Positions 32,209 through 42,560 are shown, numbered from the stretch's first letter. The stretch is 64,000 nt of DNA from Flavobacterium ginsenosidimutans (GCF_003254625.1 NZ_QJRJ01000079.1:62001-126000); one strand, 5' to 3'. Program-made: numbers and translations. The notes: generated by a model not told the origin, from the letters alone.

Positions 32209-33681
32209 TTATTTCCAAGTATAAGTTCCAACTGAACCCGCTTCTAATGAAGTTGTAGCCCATTTTCCGTTAAACTTAATATTGAAAGTTTCTGTCGCAG
32301 ATCCATCATTTTCGACAATCAAAACTTTAGAACCTGAAGGCGTAACAAAAGCTACGTTTTGCAAATTCCCTCCAGAATTGCTATCAATTCTCACCGAACC
32401 AGCAGGAACAAATTTTGAAGCGTGAGCAATAATATAATACGCCACATTACGCTGATAACTATCACTAGATGTTATTGTTATAGCACCTTTACACATTGTA
32501 CAACCTCCATCTGTGTGAGGTCCAAAATTCGCATTGTTTGCTACATTCCACTCTAATGCATTTTTACTGTAGTTTCGCATTGATCCAATAATAACATTTC
32601 GAACATGCCATTTTAAATCGCCATCAAAACTACCTTCAGAAGAAGTCCATTGTTCTGTAAAATATACATTTTTGGCTGGATAAGAATTATATACATTCGT
32701 TAAAGCACTAATGTCTCCTGCATATAAATGAAAAGCTGATCCGTCTACAAATGGAAATGCATCTGCATCTGCCAAAATTGCTTTTGGATAATTTGGATTA
32801 TCGCAATTGTGATCGTAAGCAATAATTTTTACACTTAGATTTGCCGTTTTAAATGCAGGCCCTAAACTATTTTTAATAAAACTTGCCTGATCTGCTGCAG
32901 ACATGTACATACTTGGATTATTGCCATCATGCAAAGGTTCGTTTTGAGGCGTTATAGCATCAATTGTAATTCCTTCCGCTTTCATTTGCTGAATGTATTT
33001 TACAAAATATTTAGCGTAAACATCATAATATTCCGTTTTCAATTTTCCTCCTTTAAAACTAGCGACGTCTTTCATCCAAACTGGAGCTGACCAAGGAGTT
33101 GCCAAGATTAAAATCTTAGGATTAATTGCTATAATTTCTTTTAGCATAGTAATTAGATTTCTATCTTTCTCTAAACTAAATTTAGCCAGATTCAAATCGG
33201 TTTCTCCTGCTGCGAGATCATTATATGTAAAAGGTTCAGCATTTAAATCTGACGCTCCAATACTGATTCTGATGTAGCTTACTCCTATTGAATTTTCGCC
33301 CGTGCCAAATAATTCCTGTAAAAGAGCACTTCTTCTTGTCGCATTTAATTGATTCATTACTTCGACACTTCCACCTGTTAAAGTATATCCGAAACCATCA
33401 ATTGTCTGATATTTTTGAGATGCATTCACTTCAATATTAGCATACGCATTTGCTGTTGTGCCAAAGCCCAATACTCCACCTTGTTTTACCAATAAAGCAC
33501 TCTGATTGCCTTTTGTCAGCCAGAAATCAACATCGTTTGTAACTACCACAGGTGGATTTACAACTGGAGGATCTACTGGAGGATTTTCTACTGGATCACT
33601 TGAAGAAGAGCATTTTACTTGAGCCAGTACGGCTGCCATAAAGAAAAATGCTTTTATAGTATTTTTTAAATTAAATTTCAT
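32209..33681 (-). CDS. GH30 glycosidase lipoprotein (B)
   Basis: A 490-residue enzyme with a lipoprotein signal ending at Cys24 (AQVKC) and a proline-rich linker (ENPPVDPPVVNPP) that extends the catalytic domain from the membrane. The barrel carries TPQNEPLHDGNN (acid/base) and YFTEQWTS (nucleophile), and the C-terminal beta domain ends in TYTWK. It is a paralogue of the GH30 at 28643-30067, sharing long stretches such as FHLYAGDISALT and HASKFVPAGSVRI. The linker suggests display at the cell surface for polymer attack, with the shorter paralogue handling smaller products; that division of labour is inference. Confidence 0.9.
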   Translation of the reverse strand: MKFNLKNTIKAFFFMAAVLAQVKCSSSSDPVENPPVDPPVVNPPVVVTNDVDFWLTKGNQSALLVKQGGVLGFGTTANAYANIEVNASQKYQTIDGFGYTLTGGSVEVMNQLNATRRSALLQELFGTGENSIGVSYIRISIGASDLNAEPFTYNDLAAGETDLNLAKFSLEKDRNLITMLKEIIAINPKILILATPWSAPVWMKDVASFKGGKLKTEYYDVYAKYFVKYIQQMKAEGITIDAITPQNEPLHDGNNPSMYMSAADQASFIKNSLGPAFKTANLSVKIIAYDHNCDNPNYPKAILADADAFPFVDGSAFHLYAGDISALTNVYNSYPAKNVYFTEQWTSSEGSFDGDLKWHVRNVIIGSMRNYSKNALEWNVANNANFGPHTDGGCTMCKGAITITSSDSYQRNVAYYIIAHASKFVPAGSVRIDSNSGGNLQNVAFVTPSGSKVLIVENDGSATETFNIKFNGKWATTSLEAGSVGTYTWK

Positions 33682-33707
33682 TTTTGTGGTTTTTAGTTAG
33701 TTGGCAA

Positions 33708-35177
33708 TTAGTATACAATAGTCTGTATAGCGTGTGCCGGAATTGTAATAGTCGTTTTTGTCTTTTGATTTTCTAATGAATAAACAATCTCTTTTTCAGA
33801 TTGATTCATTACGATAGTAATCAATTGTCCGTCAGAGTTTTTAAAAGAAGTACTTAACAATGATTTGTCACTTATGGTTTCCAGTATTCTTTTTGCATTT
33901 GGTCTAATGAATTTTGAGAAATGTCCAATATAATAATACATTGGAGTATAAATTAATTCATCTTTTGTTGTATCAGCATGGATTGGCGCAAAACAGAAAT
34001 TTCCAACGTGATTTGGGCCTCCGTTTTGATCTAAAAGAATATTCCAGTCTGTCCAACCTACAGTTCCGTTATTAAAATCATGAATCATATTGGTTCCGTA
34101 ACGTTCTGCATTTCCCCAGAATTGATATTTTGAAGCATTAAATCTTTCAATACATCCTTCTGTAAAAAGTAGATTTTTATTTAGAAATGCCTCATGAACT
34201 TTAGCTACAGATTCGAATTGTGGCGGACCTCCGTTCCAGGTTTCGTACCAGTGAAATCCAATTCCCCATGCGTATTTAGAAACTTCTGGATCTGAGAAAA
34301 CAAGATTTGCTCTTGTAGTCAGCATATCACCACGATTATGATCCCAAATAATTACATTCTTAGATCCTAATCCTTCTTTTTCTAAAGTTGGTCCAAGATG
34401 ATTTTTAAGAAAATCTCTTTCAGCCTCAGGCGTATAAATACAAGATTCCCAGCTTTGTCTTGCCATTGGCTCGTTTTGCACTGTTAATCCCCAAACAGGA
34501 ATTCCTTCTTTTTCGTAGGCTTTAATGAATTTGGCGTAATACAATGCCCAAGATGGAGCAAATTCAGGCAATAAAACGCCGCCGTGCAAAATATCGTTGT
34601 TGTCTTTCATGAAAGCTGGGGGACTCCACGGACTTACAAACAACGTCAGTTTTCCGCCGGCTGTTTTAATTGCTTTTTTGATTAACGGAATTCTATATTT
34701 TCGATCGTGATCAATGTTAAAAGTCTTTAAGTCTTTGTCTCCTTCTGCAATATAAGTATAACTGTCACTGCTAAAATCACAACTGTGAATGTTAGTTCTA
34801 GCTAAAGTATAACCAATACCTTTATTTTTATCGTAATAAGCATTTAAGAATTCTTGCTGTTTTTTAGGAGATAATTTTGCAAAAACTTCGGCGCTAGCAT
34901 CTGTAATTGCCCCTCCGATTCCAAGAAAGGTTTGGTCTGTTTTTTCAGTATTTACAATGATTGATACTGTTGATGTCTTTTGTTGTGTAGTGTTGTTTGA
35001 AATTAAATCATTTGATAATGACAATTTCCAATTTGTATTTTCGGCAGTAGTAAAGACCTTTATTTTATTATTTTTTTGCGAAGAGGCATTGCTTTTTTGA
35101 GCTGTTAGTTTTGAAGTAAAACAGCTTAATTGCATTAGTATAAAGGCTGATAGAAATATTTGTGTGGTGACTTTCAT
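33708..35177 (-). CDS. GH30 glycosidase (C)
   Basis: A 489-residue enzyme of a second GH30 type. The N-terminus is hydrophobic with a possible lipobox (LMQLSC). Catalytic segments are GLTVQNEPMARQSWESC and LLFTEGCIE, and FHWYETWNGG and LDQNGGPNHVGNFC line the active site. It is about as similar to the product of 35270-36724 as two gene copies would be, and clearly different from copies A and B. The likely substrate is a beta-glucan. It follows the terminator-like hairpin at 35214-35250 and precedes copy B by 26 bp. Confidence 0.9.
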   Translation of the reverse strand: MKVTTQIFLSAFILMQLSCFTSKLTAQKSNASSQKNNKIKVFTTAENTNWKLSLSNDLISNNTTQQKTSTVSIIVNTEKTDQTFLGIGGAITDASAEVFAKLSPKKQQEFLNAYYDKNKGIGYTLARTNIHSCDFSSDSYTYIAEGDKDLKTFNIDHDRKYRIPLIKKAIKTAGGKLTLFVSPWSPPAFMKDNNDILHGGVLLPEFAPSWALYYAKFIKAYEKEGIPVWGLTVQNEPMARQSWESCIYTPEAERDFLKNHLGPTLEKEGLGSKNVIIWDHNRGDMLTTRANLVFSDPEVSKYAWGIGFHWYETWNGGPPQFESVAKVHEAFLNKNLLFTEGCIERFNASKYQFWGNAERYGTNMIHDFNNGTVGWTDWNILLDQNGGPNHVGNFCFAPIHADTTKDELIYTPMYYYIGHFSKFIRPNAKRILETISDKSLLSTSFKNSDGQLITIVMNQSEKEIVYSLENQKTKTTITIPAHAIQTIVY

Positions 35178-35213
35178 GTTGTTTTAAAAAATAGTTTTTA
35201 AATTAAAAAATAA

Positions 35214-35250
35214 GAGAAGACTAATATGGATGATTCAAATTAGTCCTCTT
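35214..35250 (-). terminator. Hairpin between GH30 genes C and D
   Basis: On the minus strand, AAGAGGACTAAT and ATTAGTCTTCTCTT-type arms (one mismatch) are followed by a short T-rich stretch. It could partly stop transcription after the GH30 gene at 35270-36724 and so grade expression along the operon. Confidence 0.55.
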
Positions 35251-35269
35251 CTTATCTTACTACAAAATA

Positions 35270-36724
35270 TTAATAAACAAGCGTTTGTATAGCTCGCGGC
35301 GGAATTTTCACTTCCGCTTTTTCAGCTCCAATAATCAAATTATAGGTAAGTTCATTTGCTGACTGATTCATAACAATAGTCGCCATAGTTCCATCAGCAT
35401 TTAGGAAAGAAGTACTTAATAAAGCGCTTCTGCTTACCGCAGTGCTCACTCTTACTGCATTTAAATGAATAAATTTAGAAAAGTGTCCAATGTAATAATA
35501 TGAAGGTGTGTAAATTAGCTCACCTGTTGTCGTATCTGCATGAATTGGTGCAAAGCAAAAATTTCCAACATGGTTTGGCCCTCCATTTTGATCCAATAAA
35601 ATATTCCAATCTGTCCAAGCAACTGTTCCATTATTGAAATCATGTATCATATTGATTCCGTAACGTTCTGCATTACCCCAAAATTGATATTTTGATGCAT
35701 CAAATTTTTCAATACAGCCTTCTGTAAACATCAGTTTTTTATCAGGATAAGCTTCATTAACTTTCGCTACGTTATCAAACATTGGCGCACCGCCTGACCA
35801 AGTTTCGTACCAGTGAAATCCCATTCCCCAAACATATTTTGATGCTTCTGGATCTAAGTAAATTACATTGGCACGGTAGTTCATTAAATCACGATTGTGA
35901 TCCCAAACAATAATTTTTTTGTCTCCCAGTTTTTCTTTTTTCAAAGTTGGTCCAAGATAGTTTTTAATGAAATCTCTTTCGGCTTCAGCTGTATATACAC
36001 AAGATTCCCAAGTTTGTATCGCCATTGGTTCATTTTGAGTTGAAGTTCCCCAAATTGGAATTCCTTCTTTTTCATAGGCTTTAATAAATTTCACATAGAA
36101 ATTTGCCCAAGTCTGATAGTATTCAGGAAGTAAAGTTCCTCCTTTCAAAACATTTTTATTACTTTTCATGAAAGCATTTGGAGACCAAGGCGCTACATAA
36201 GTTGTAAGCTTTCCTCCAGCTTTCTGAATGGCTTGTTTTATTAAAGGAATACGATATTGTCTATCATGATCAATAGAAAAAGTCTTCAGATCTTTGTCGC
36301 CTTCTTCGATATAAGAATAGCTTCCACTGCTAAAATCAGAACTTTGAATTGTTGTTCTTAGCAAAGAATAGCCAATACCTTTTTGTTGATCGTAGTAAGC
36401 ATTTAAAAATTCTGCTTGTTTTTCTTTTGAAAGTTTAGCAAATATTTCGGCGCTCGCATCTGTAATGGCTCCGCCAATTCCCATAAAAGTTTGAAACTTT
36501 TTTGAAGGTTCTACAAAAACAGAAGATTCTGTTTCTAATGGTTGTTTTGCCGCAGAAAAAGTCAAATTATCTGTAGTTGTTAATCTTAACTTCGTATTTT
36601 CTGCAGTAGTATAAACGGTGATTTTTTTACCGCTGGTTGTAAATTCTTTTTTTGTTTTTGGCTGTTGTGCAAAAGCTGCAGCGGAAAACAAAAGGCATAA
36701 AATTTTTAGACTATTTTTTTTCAT
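35270..36724 (-). CDS. GH30 glycosidase (D)
   Basis: A 484-residue periplasmic enzyme with a type I signal peptide (KILCLLFSAAAFAQQ). Catalytic segments GTSTQNEPMAIQTWESC and LMFTEGCIE mark it as the paralogue of copy C. The active-site loop LDQNGGPNHVGNFCFAPIHADTT is shared almost unchanged with C. It is the first enzyme gene after the SusCD trio and is separated from it by a strong terminator at 36811-36843, so it may need read-through or its own promoter; none is obvious in the 155-bp gap. Confidence 0.9.
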   Translation of the reverse strand: MKKNSLKILCLLFSAAAFAQQPKTKKEFTTSGKKITVYTTAENTKLRLTTTDNLTFSAAKQPLETESSVFVEPSKKFQTFMGIGGAITDASAEIFAKLSKEKQAEFLNAYYDQQKGIGYSLLRTTIQSSDFSSGSYSYIEEGDKDLKTFSIDHDRQYRIPLIKQAIQKAGGKLTTYVAPWSPNAFMKSNKNVLKGGTLLPEYYQTWANFYVKFIKAYEKEGIPIWGTSTQNEPMAIQTWESCVYTAEAERDFIKNYLGPTLKKEKLGDKKIIVWDHNRDLMNYRANVIYLDPEASKYVWGMGFHWYETWSGGAPMFDNVAKVNEAYPDKKLMFTEGCIEKFDASKYQFWGNAERYGINMIHDFNNGTVAWTDWNILLDQNGGPNHVGNFCFAPIHADTTTGELIYTPSYYYIGHFSKFIHLNAVRVSTAVSRSALLSTSFLNADGTMATIVMNQSANELTYNLIIGAEKAEVKIPPRAIQTLVY

Positions 36725-36810
36725 TTGCTCCCAATTATTATCGTTTTTTTAATTGAAGTTTTGGAGAAATCTAAAACTGATTTTTCTATTATCTTTTAAA
36801 GAATTTAAAA

Positions 36811-36843
36811 AATAGCCCATACTCATATTGATTATGGGCTATT
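36811..36843 (-). terminator. Terminator after the first SusCD trio
   Basis: AATAGCCCATA (36811-36821) and TATGGGCTATT (36833-36843) form an 11-bp stem. On the minus strand a T-run follows. It closely resembles the terminator after the second trio at 43426-43451. Confidence 0.85.
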
Positions 36844-36879
36844 TACAACCAAACTTAAACTTAAACTTAACTTAACTTT

Positions 36880-37764
36880 TTATTTTCCTCGGAACTCAAC
36901 TTTTGTAACTGTGATTCCATCTTTTGTAAAAGTGTTACCACCAGAACGGATAAGTAGATAGATTTTTCCTGTTTCTGTGAATTTAACCACATTTGAAACT
37001 GTTCCTGTTTTATCGTTTTTCACACAACCAACTACAGAAAGCATTCCTGAGAATCCTGATTTTGCACAACCGTCCCAAGTACTTAATCCCATAACTTTAT
37101 TGTCTTTGTATTCAACTCCAGATTGTGGAGCAGATTTACCAGCGTAAACTTCAAACCAAGTTTCATCAGAACCGCTAGTAGAAGAAACTTTCATATCTAT
37201 TGTATACTCTTTGTCTTTTACAACATCAATTGCTTGATAGATTCCTTCTTGTGCCCATCCTCCTGGAGAGTGAATAGTTGCACTGTTATTAGCAAATGAC
37301 CAAAATGCCGCACCAGTAGCGCTAAGATTTAACACTGTCCATTTTGCTTGATCTTCAGCAGTTGCAAAAGAACCACCTTGCACTAAATTTCCTTTTAAAG
37401 GATCTGATGTAGCAACTACAACATCTTTTGATGCAGTAGCTGTAGCACCTCCCGTACCAATTGCTGTATGTACAATTGTGTAAGTTCCTGCATCTGGTAA
37501 AGAAATTTCTTCTTCCATTTTACCTGCATAAATACCAGCTCCTGTATCCCATAATGATTTTAAAACTCCTTTTGGCTGAGCCACCAACTTATAGGTATTT
37601 ACTTTTCCTTCAACAGGTGTAATTGTAAAAGAAGCATCGACATTATCATCGGTTAATCCATTATTAGTAATGGAATCTTCAGGCTGACAGCTAGTTAAAC
37701 TTAATACTGCTGCCATAAAAAACAACGCTAAAAAACCTTGTCTTTTTATTAAATTTATTTTCAT
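36880..37764 (-). CDS. Surface glycan-binding lipoprotein candidate (A)
   Basis: A 294-residue lipoprotein (signal ends at Cys26, LTSC). Residues ~40-120 form a PKD-like domain (TPVEGKVNTYKLV, SLPDAGTYTIVHTAIG), and residues ~128-294 form a beta-rich carbohydrate-binding-like domain with W-rich segments (WTVLNLSATGAAFWSF, GGWAQEGIYQAI). Its place directly after SusC and SusD, 19 bp from the SusD stop, marks it as the SusE/SusF-type glycan-binding protein of the system, though the sequence itself is not related to SusE in any way I can see. Confidence 0.75.
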   Translation of the reverse strand: MKINLIKRQGFLALFFMAAVLSLTSCQPEDSITNNGLTDDNVDASFTITPVEGKVNTYKLVAQPKGVLKSLWDTGAGIYAGKMEEEISLPDAGTYTIVHTAIGTGGATATASKDVVVATSDPLKGNLVQGGSFATAEDQAKWTVLNLSATGAAFWSFANNSATIHSPGGWAQEGIYQAIDVVKDKEYTIDMKVSSTSGSDETWFEVYAGKSAPQSGVEYKDNKVMGLSTWDGCAKSGFSGMLSVVGCVKNDKTGTVSNVVKFTETGKIYLLIRSGGNTFTKDGITVTKVEFRGK

Positions 37765-37783
37765 ATGATATTGTATTAACTAA

Positions 37784-39292
37784 TTAGTAATTAGGGTTTT
37801 GAACTAACTGAGTATTCTCTAAGTCTTTTTGTGGAATAGGCCAAACTTCATTTTTACCAGCAACAAATCCGCTACTAGCAAGAACAGTTGCAGCTTTTCC
37901 AGTTCTAACTAAGTCGAACCAACGGTGTCCTTCACCAGCCAATTCTAATCTTCTCTCATTAGCAATTGCATCTAATGATACTGGCACAGAAGCCAATCCA
38001 ACTCTAGCTCTTACTGCATCTAATAAAGCTTGTGCTCTAGCTCCAGTTCCTCCTAATGCTTCTGCTTCCATTAAGTAAGTATCTGCTAGACGAATTGCAT
38101 AAGTATCTTGTTTGTAATTTAAAGCTGTTGCTCCTCCACCATCAGATGTATCTGAGTTTAAAGGCATAAATTTCTTTAAGAAATATCCTGTATCCTGATC
38201 ACCAGATGCATACTTTGCTTTATTTGCTGCAACCAGAGCACGCAGATCAAAAATTGTAGATTCGAAACGCGGATCTCCTTTTAAGGCATCATATAAACTT
38301 TGAGTTACCGGATTAAAACTCCATCCTGAAATATAATCTGCTAATGTTAAATCTTTTCTTTCATATCCTCTTGGACCAACCATGATATTTACAGAGTTTC
38401 CTTCGTCGGCTCCACCGCCCCAGAATCCCCAATCTGCATTACTTTTATCTGTATGCATGATTTCGATAATAGCTTCTGAGTTAAATTTGTTACTGATTAC
38501 CCATAAATCTGAGAATTTAGTCAACAATTTGTAACCATACATACTAGTTCCTCCAGGCGTACCGTTTACATCTGCAAATTCAGCAGCTGCTAATGAGTTT
38601 TTACCTTCGTACAAATAAACTTTACCTAATAGTGCCTGTACTGCTCCTTTTGAAAGACGACCACCTTCTGTTGGAACATCAACTTTACCAGGAAGCACAG
38701 CTTTTGCTTCTATTAAGTCTTTTTCTATTTGTGCATAAATTTCTTCTGGAGCAACTTGAGTAACTTTATACCCTTCCGCTGGCGAAATTGGAGTTAGAAT
38801 TAATGGTAAGTTTTTAAATGTTCTTACTAATTCAAAATAGAAATATCCTCTCAAAGCTTTTGCTTCTGCTGCAAAACGTGCTTTTTTAGCATCAGGCATA
38901 TCTACATCTGGTAATTTTACCAATAGAATGTTTGCTCTAGCAATTCCTTGAAAAAAATCACCCCAATAACTTCTTGGCATATTTATTTTGTCCAATTTAT
39001 AGTTATCAAAAGCGTGTATACCAGCACCATCACCAGGTCCACCACCTCCAGCGTAGAAATCATCTGAACCAGCATTTAGCATAGTGATCATGTTTTCAAA
39101 ACCTTTAGATTGTTTACCCATAATATCATAAACAGCAACCAGCGCAGAAAATGCTTCCGATTCATCTTTATAATAATTATCTACTAACGGAAGCCCTTTT
39201 GGCTCAACTGTTAAAAAATCTTCACCACAAGAAGAGCCTAGAAGTAACAATCCAGCGGCGATGAATGAATATCTTATATTTTTAATTTTCAT
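37784..39292 (-). CDS. SusD/RagB family lipoprotein (A)
   Basis: A 502-residue outer-membrane lipoprotein (signal ends at Cys22, GSSC) with the all-helical SusD fold. Typical segments are EDFLTVEPKG near the N-terminus, AEAKALRGYFYFELVRTFKNLPLIL (TPR-like helices), and the C-terminal ELAGEGHRWFDLVRTGKA and PIPQ-x-E. It forms the lid over the SusC transporter encoded 11 bp upstream and takes part in oligosaccharide capture. Confidence 0.95.
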   Translation of the reverse strand: MKIKNIRYSFIAAGLLLLGSSCGEDFLTVEPKGLPLVDNYYKDESEAFSALVAVYDIMGKQSKGFENMITMLNAGSDDFYAGGGGPGDGAGIHAFDNYKLDKINMPRSYWGDFFQGIARANILLVKLPDVDMPDAKKARFAAEAKALRGYFYFELVRTFKNLPLILTPISPAEGYKVTQVAPEEIYAQIEKDLIEAKAVLPGKVDVPTEGGRLSKGAVQALLGKVYLYEGKNSLAAAEFADVNGTPGGTSMYGYKLLTKFSDLWVISNKFNSEAIIEIMHTDKSNADWGFWGGGADEGNSVNIMVGPRGYERKDLTLADYISGWSFNPVTQSLYDALKGDPRFESTIFDLRALVAANKAKYASGDQDTGYFLKKFMPLNSDTSDGGGATALNYKQDTYAIRLADTYLMEAEALGGTGARAQALLDAVRARVGLASVPVSLDAIANERRLELAGEGHRWFDLVRTGKAATVLASSGFVAGKNEVWPIPQKDLENTQLVQNPNY

Positions 39293-39303
39293 GATTCTTA
39301 ATT

Positions 39304-42300
39304 TTAAAATTGTAAATTAACCCCTACCATTATAGTTCTAGCTTGTGGATAATATCCTTTATCAATACCAAAAACTCCTCCTCCAATCTCAGGATCATAT
39401 CCAGAGTATTTTGTAAATGTTAATAAATTTTCTCCAGTCAAGTAAAGTCTTGTTTTTGAAAGACCTGCTTTTGAAACAACATCACTTGGAAGGTTATAAC
39501 CTATTTGAATTGTTTTGATTCTCCAGTAATCACCATCTTCTAAATAGAAATCTGATGGGTTTGAGAAGTTTTTATTGTCATCAACAGTTGATAAAATTGG
39601 GTATGAATTAGTTGATCCTTCACCTGTCCAACGACCTAAAGCAGAAGTTTGGTAGTTAGCATCTGTAATATCTAGACGACGTAATCCTTGGAAAATTTTG
39701 TTTCCAATTGCTCCTTGAGTAAAGATTAACAAATCAAAGTTTTTATAATCTAAATTAACTGTGAAACCGTAAGTGTATTTTGGAAGTGGGCTTCCGATGA
39801 AAGTTTTATCATCATCTGAAATTTTTCCATCTCCATTAAGATCTTGCCATCTGAAATCTCCAGGTCTTGCTCCTGGTTGGATTAAACCGCCTGAAGCATT
39901 TGTGTAAGCATTAATTTCTGCTTGATTTTGAAAAATTCCTTGTGTTTTATATCCGTAAAAAGAGTTGTAAGATTGTCCTACTTGAGTTCTTGTTACTGCG
40001 CCCATATTTTGGAAAGAAGCATCTCCAGAAATGAACTGGATATCTTTTCCTAAATTAGTTACTTCATTTTCTAGATAAGAAATATTTCCGCTTAAGCTTA
40101 GACCAACTTTACCAATTTTTTTACGGTAAGAAAGTTCTAGATCAACCCCTTTGTTCTGCATATCAGCAATGTTTGCAGAAGGTCTACCAGTACTACCAAC
40201 GTGACCAGGTAAGTCAATATCCTGTAAAATACCTGTAGATTTTTTAATATAAAAATCTGTTGTTAATGATAAGTCATTGAAGAATGTAATATCAAAAGCA
40301 ACGTTTGCTTGGCTAGTTTCTTCCCATTTCAAATCTGGATTCGCAGGTGCATTTGGACTATTACCAACCACTACTGAACCTTGATTACCAATAGTATAAT
40401 TTCGTCCTGCACCGATAGTTGCTAAGTATTTGAAATCTCCAATAGCATCACTACCTGTAATTCCATATCCACCTCTAAACTTTAATTGCGTTACTACCTT
40501 ATTTTCTGGCCAGAAGTTTTCTTTAGTTGGCACCCATCCTAATGAGAATGAAGGGAAAGTTCCATATTTGTAATTTTGACCAAAACGAGAAGAACCATCA
40601 CGACGTACAATACCTGTAAATAAATATTTCTCTTTGTAATCATAATTCGCTCTTGCAAATAATGAAGTTACTTTATGCTCATAACCATTGTAAGCTGAAG
40701 CAGTAATATCGTCCTGTGGATGATCGTTTGGGAAAGTCGCATCATCAAAATTAGTGTACGGAATATTAAAATAAGTTACTGTAGATCCAGATGTGATATT
40801 ATCTACATAAGCTCCTTGTCCTACTAAAACTGAAAAGTTATGATCGGCAATTTGCTTTGCATATGAAACAGTGTTTTCAATATTCCATCCAAAACCTTTA
40901 TTAGTATTTCTACTCAAATTATTTTTTGCATTAATAGTAGAAGAGTTAAAATAATATTGTGGAGTAAAACTTTCTGAGCCCCAATATGACAATTTACCCC
41001 CTAATGTAGTTCTAAATTTTAAACCTTTAATCGCTTCTACTTCTAAGTAAGCATTACCTACAAAATTATCTGACCATCCATAATTACCTAATCTAGTTTG
41101 AATGTATGCTAAAGGGTTACTCATTTCCTGAACTACCTTTTGAGAAATTCCATAAGGATTTCCATTTGGATCTCTTAAAACATAATCCAGTGTATATGGC
41201 GATTGATTTGCAACAGCTGGATCAGTAACAATAGCCGGTGTAAGTGGATCTAAATTGATTGCTGAGCTTAAAGGCCCACCATATTCGTTGTTGGTATTTC
41301 CGATTCCAACATTTTTTTCGTGAGAATATCCTAAAGTCTGGCCAAAAGTTAAGCCTTTTACAATTTTGTGTGTTGAGTTTAAACGGATGTTTTTTCTATT
41401 GTAGTTAGAAATTGGAGTAGCTACAATACCTTCTTGATCCAATAAACCAAAAGAAACATAGAACGTAGAAACATCATTCCCTCCAGATAAACTTAACTCA
41501 TGACCTGTTCTTTGGGCACTATTGTTAAAAATCTCTTTTTGCCAATCTGTTCCCGCTCCATAAGAAGAAACATTTTTGTATGGAAGATCGTAAGGTTTAG
41601 TAGTATCTGTATAACCATTTGCATATCTTTCATTCATTAAAGTTGCATACTCAGTAGCATTTAATAAATCCAGTTTTCTTGCCGCTGCTGAAAAACCTGT
41701 GTACCCATTATAGTTTACACTCATTTTTCCAGATTTACCTTTTTTAGTTGTGATAAGGATAACCCCAGCCGCCGCTCTAGCACCATAGATTGCTTGTGAT
41801 GCAGCATCTTTTAAAACCTCCATAGAAGCAATATCTGACTGATTCAAATACCCAATTCCTCCTGAATCAACAATTACACCATCAACAACCCATAAAGGCT
41901 CATTGTTACCAAAAGAAGTAATCCCCCTTACTCGTATTGTAGAAGAAGATCCAGGTTGTCCTGCATTTGCTGCAATAGTAACCCCAGAAACTCTACCTTG
42001 AAGAGATTGTTCTACTCTTGTTATTGGTAAATCTTCTAAATCTGATGCTTTTACACTAGAAATTGCTCCAGTTACAACAGATTTCTTTTGAGTACCGTAT
42101 CCAACAACTACAACCTCATTTAAAGATTGTGATTCTGGTTTTAATTGAATTGAGATTTTTGTTCTACCATTTACAGCTTCAGTTACTGTAGTATAACCAA
42201 TGAATGTAACTGTTAATGTTCCATTTGACGGCACTTGCATTTGAAATTTTCCGTCAAAGTCTGACGCTGTCGATTTCGTAGTACCTTTTAATAAAACAGT

Positions 42301-42426
42301 TGCGCCTGGAACAGGCATTCCACTTTCATCATTTATTATTCCATTTACTGTGACATCCTGAGCCACAGCTATAACCGAGAATAACAGAGACGAAATACAA
42401 AAAACAAGTAATTTTGTTAATTTCAT
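39304..42426 (-). CDS. SusC/RagA TonB-linked outer-membrane transporter (A)
   Basis: A 1040-residue outer-membrane protein. After the signal peptide comes a carboxypeptidase-D-like domain (VNGIINDESGMPVPGATVLLKGT, residues ~25-105), the TonB box region LNEVVVVGYGTQKK, the plug (SSTIRVRGITSFGNNEPLWVVDGV) and a 22-strand barrel ending in MVGVNLQF. It imports glucan oligosaccharides with SusD-A. The first ~115 residues are almost the same as in SusC-B, while the barrels differ. Two direct repeats lie 82 bp upstream (42508-42560). Confidence 0.96.
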   Translation of the reverse strand: MKLTKLLVFCISSLLFSVIAVAQDVTVNGIINDESGMPVPGATVLLKGTTKSTASDFDGKFQMQVPSNGTLTVTFIGYTTVTEAVNGRTKISIQLKPESQSLNEVVVVGYGTQKKSVVTGAISSVKASDLEDLPITRVEQSLQGRVSGVTIAANAGQPGSSSTIRVRGITSFGNNEPLWVVDGVIVDSGGIGYLNQSDIASMEVLKDAASQAIYGARAAAGVILITTKKGKSGKMSVNYNGYTGFSAAARKLDLLNATEYATLMNERYANGYTDTTKPYDLPYKNVSSYGAGTDWQKEIFNNSAQRTGHELSLSGGNDVSTFYVSFGLLDQEGIVATPISNYNRKNIRLNSTHKIVKGLTFGQTLGYSHEKNVGIGNTNNEYGGPLSSAINLDPLTPAIVTDPAVANQSPYTLDYVLRDPNGNPYGISQKVVQEMSNPLAYIQTRLGNYGWSDNFVGNAYLEVEAIKGLKFRTTLGGKLSYWGSESFTPQYYFNSSTINAKNNLSRNTNKGFGWNIENTVSYAKQIADHNFSVLVGQGAYVDNITSGSTVTYFNIPYTNFDDATFPNDHPQDDITASAYNGYEHKVTSLFARANYDYKEKYLFTGIVRRDGSSRFGQNYKYGTFPSFSLGWVPTKENFWPENKVVTQLKFRGGYGITGSDAIGDFKYLATIGAGRNYTIGNQGSVVVGNSPNAPANPDLKWEETSQANVAFDITFFNDLSLTTDFYIKKSTGILQDIDLPGHVGSTGRPSANIADMQNKGVDLELSYRKKIGKVGLSLSGNISYLENEVTNLGKDIQFISGDASFQNMGAVTRTQVGQSYNSFYGYKTQGIFQNQAEINAYTNASGGLIQPGARPGDFRWQDLNGDGKISDDDKTFIGSPLPKYTYGFTVNLDYKNFDLLIFTQGAIGNKIFQGLRRLDITDANYQTSALGRWTGEGSTNSYPILSTVDDNKNFSNPSDFYLEDGDYWRIKTIQIGYNLPSDVVSKAGLSKTRLYLTGENLLTFTKYSGYDPEIGGGVFGIDKGYYPQARTIMVGVNLQF

Positions 42427-42507
42427 TTTTCTAAAAATTTTGGTTAATTAATTAGTAATTTGATGCAATACTAAAACTAAATTTTCATTTTTGGTAGTTA
42501 TAAATCA

Positions 42508-42560
42508 TTACAAAAACACATCAAATTAAAATTTTTGATATTATAAAAACACATCAAATT
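42508..42560 (-). promoter_or_regulatory. Paired direct-repeat operator of susC-A
   Basis: Two copies of TTAYAAAAACACATCAAATT lie at 42508-42527 and 42541-42560. They differ at one base and start 33 bp apart. The nearer copy is 82 bp from the susC-A start codon. The same arrangement, with the same 33-bp and 82-bp distances, precedes susC-B, so a shared activator binding site is likely. Confidence 0.8.
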
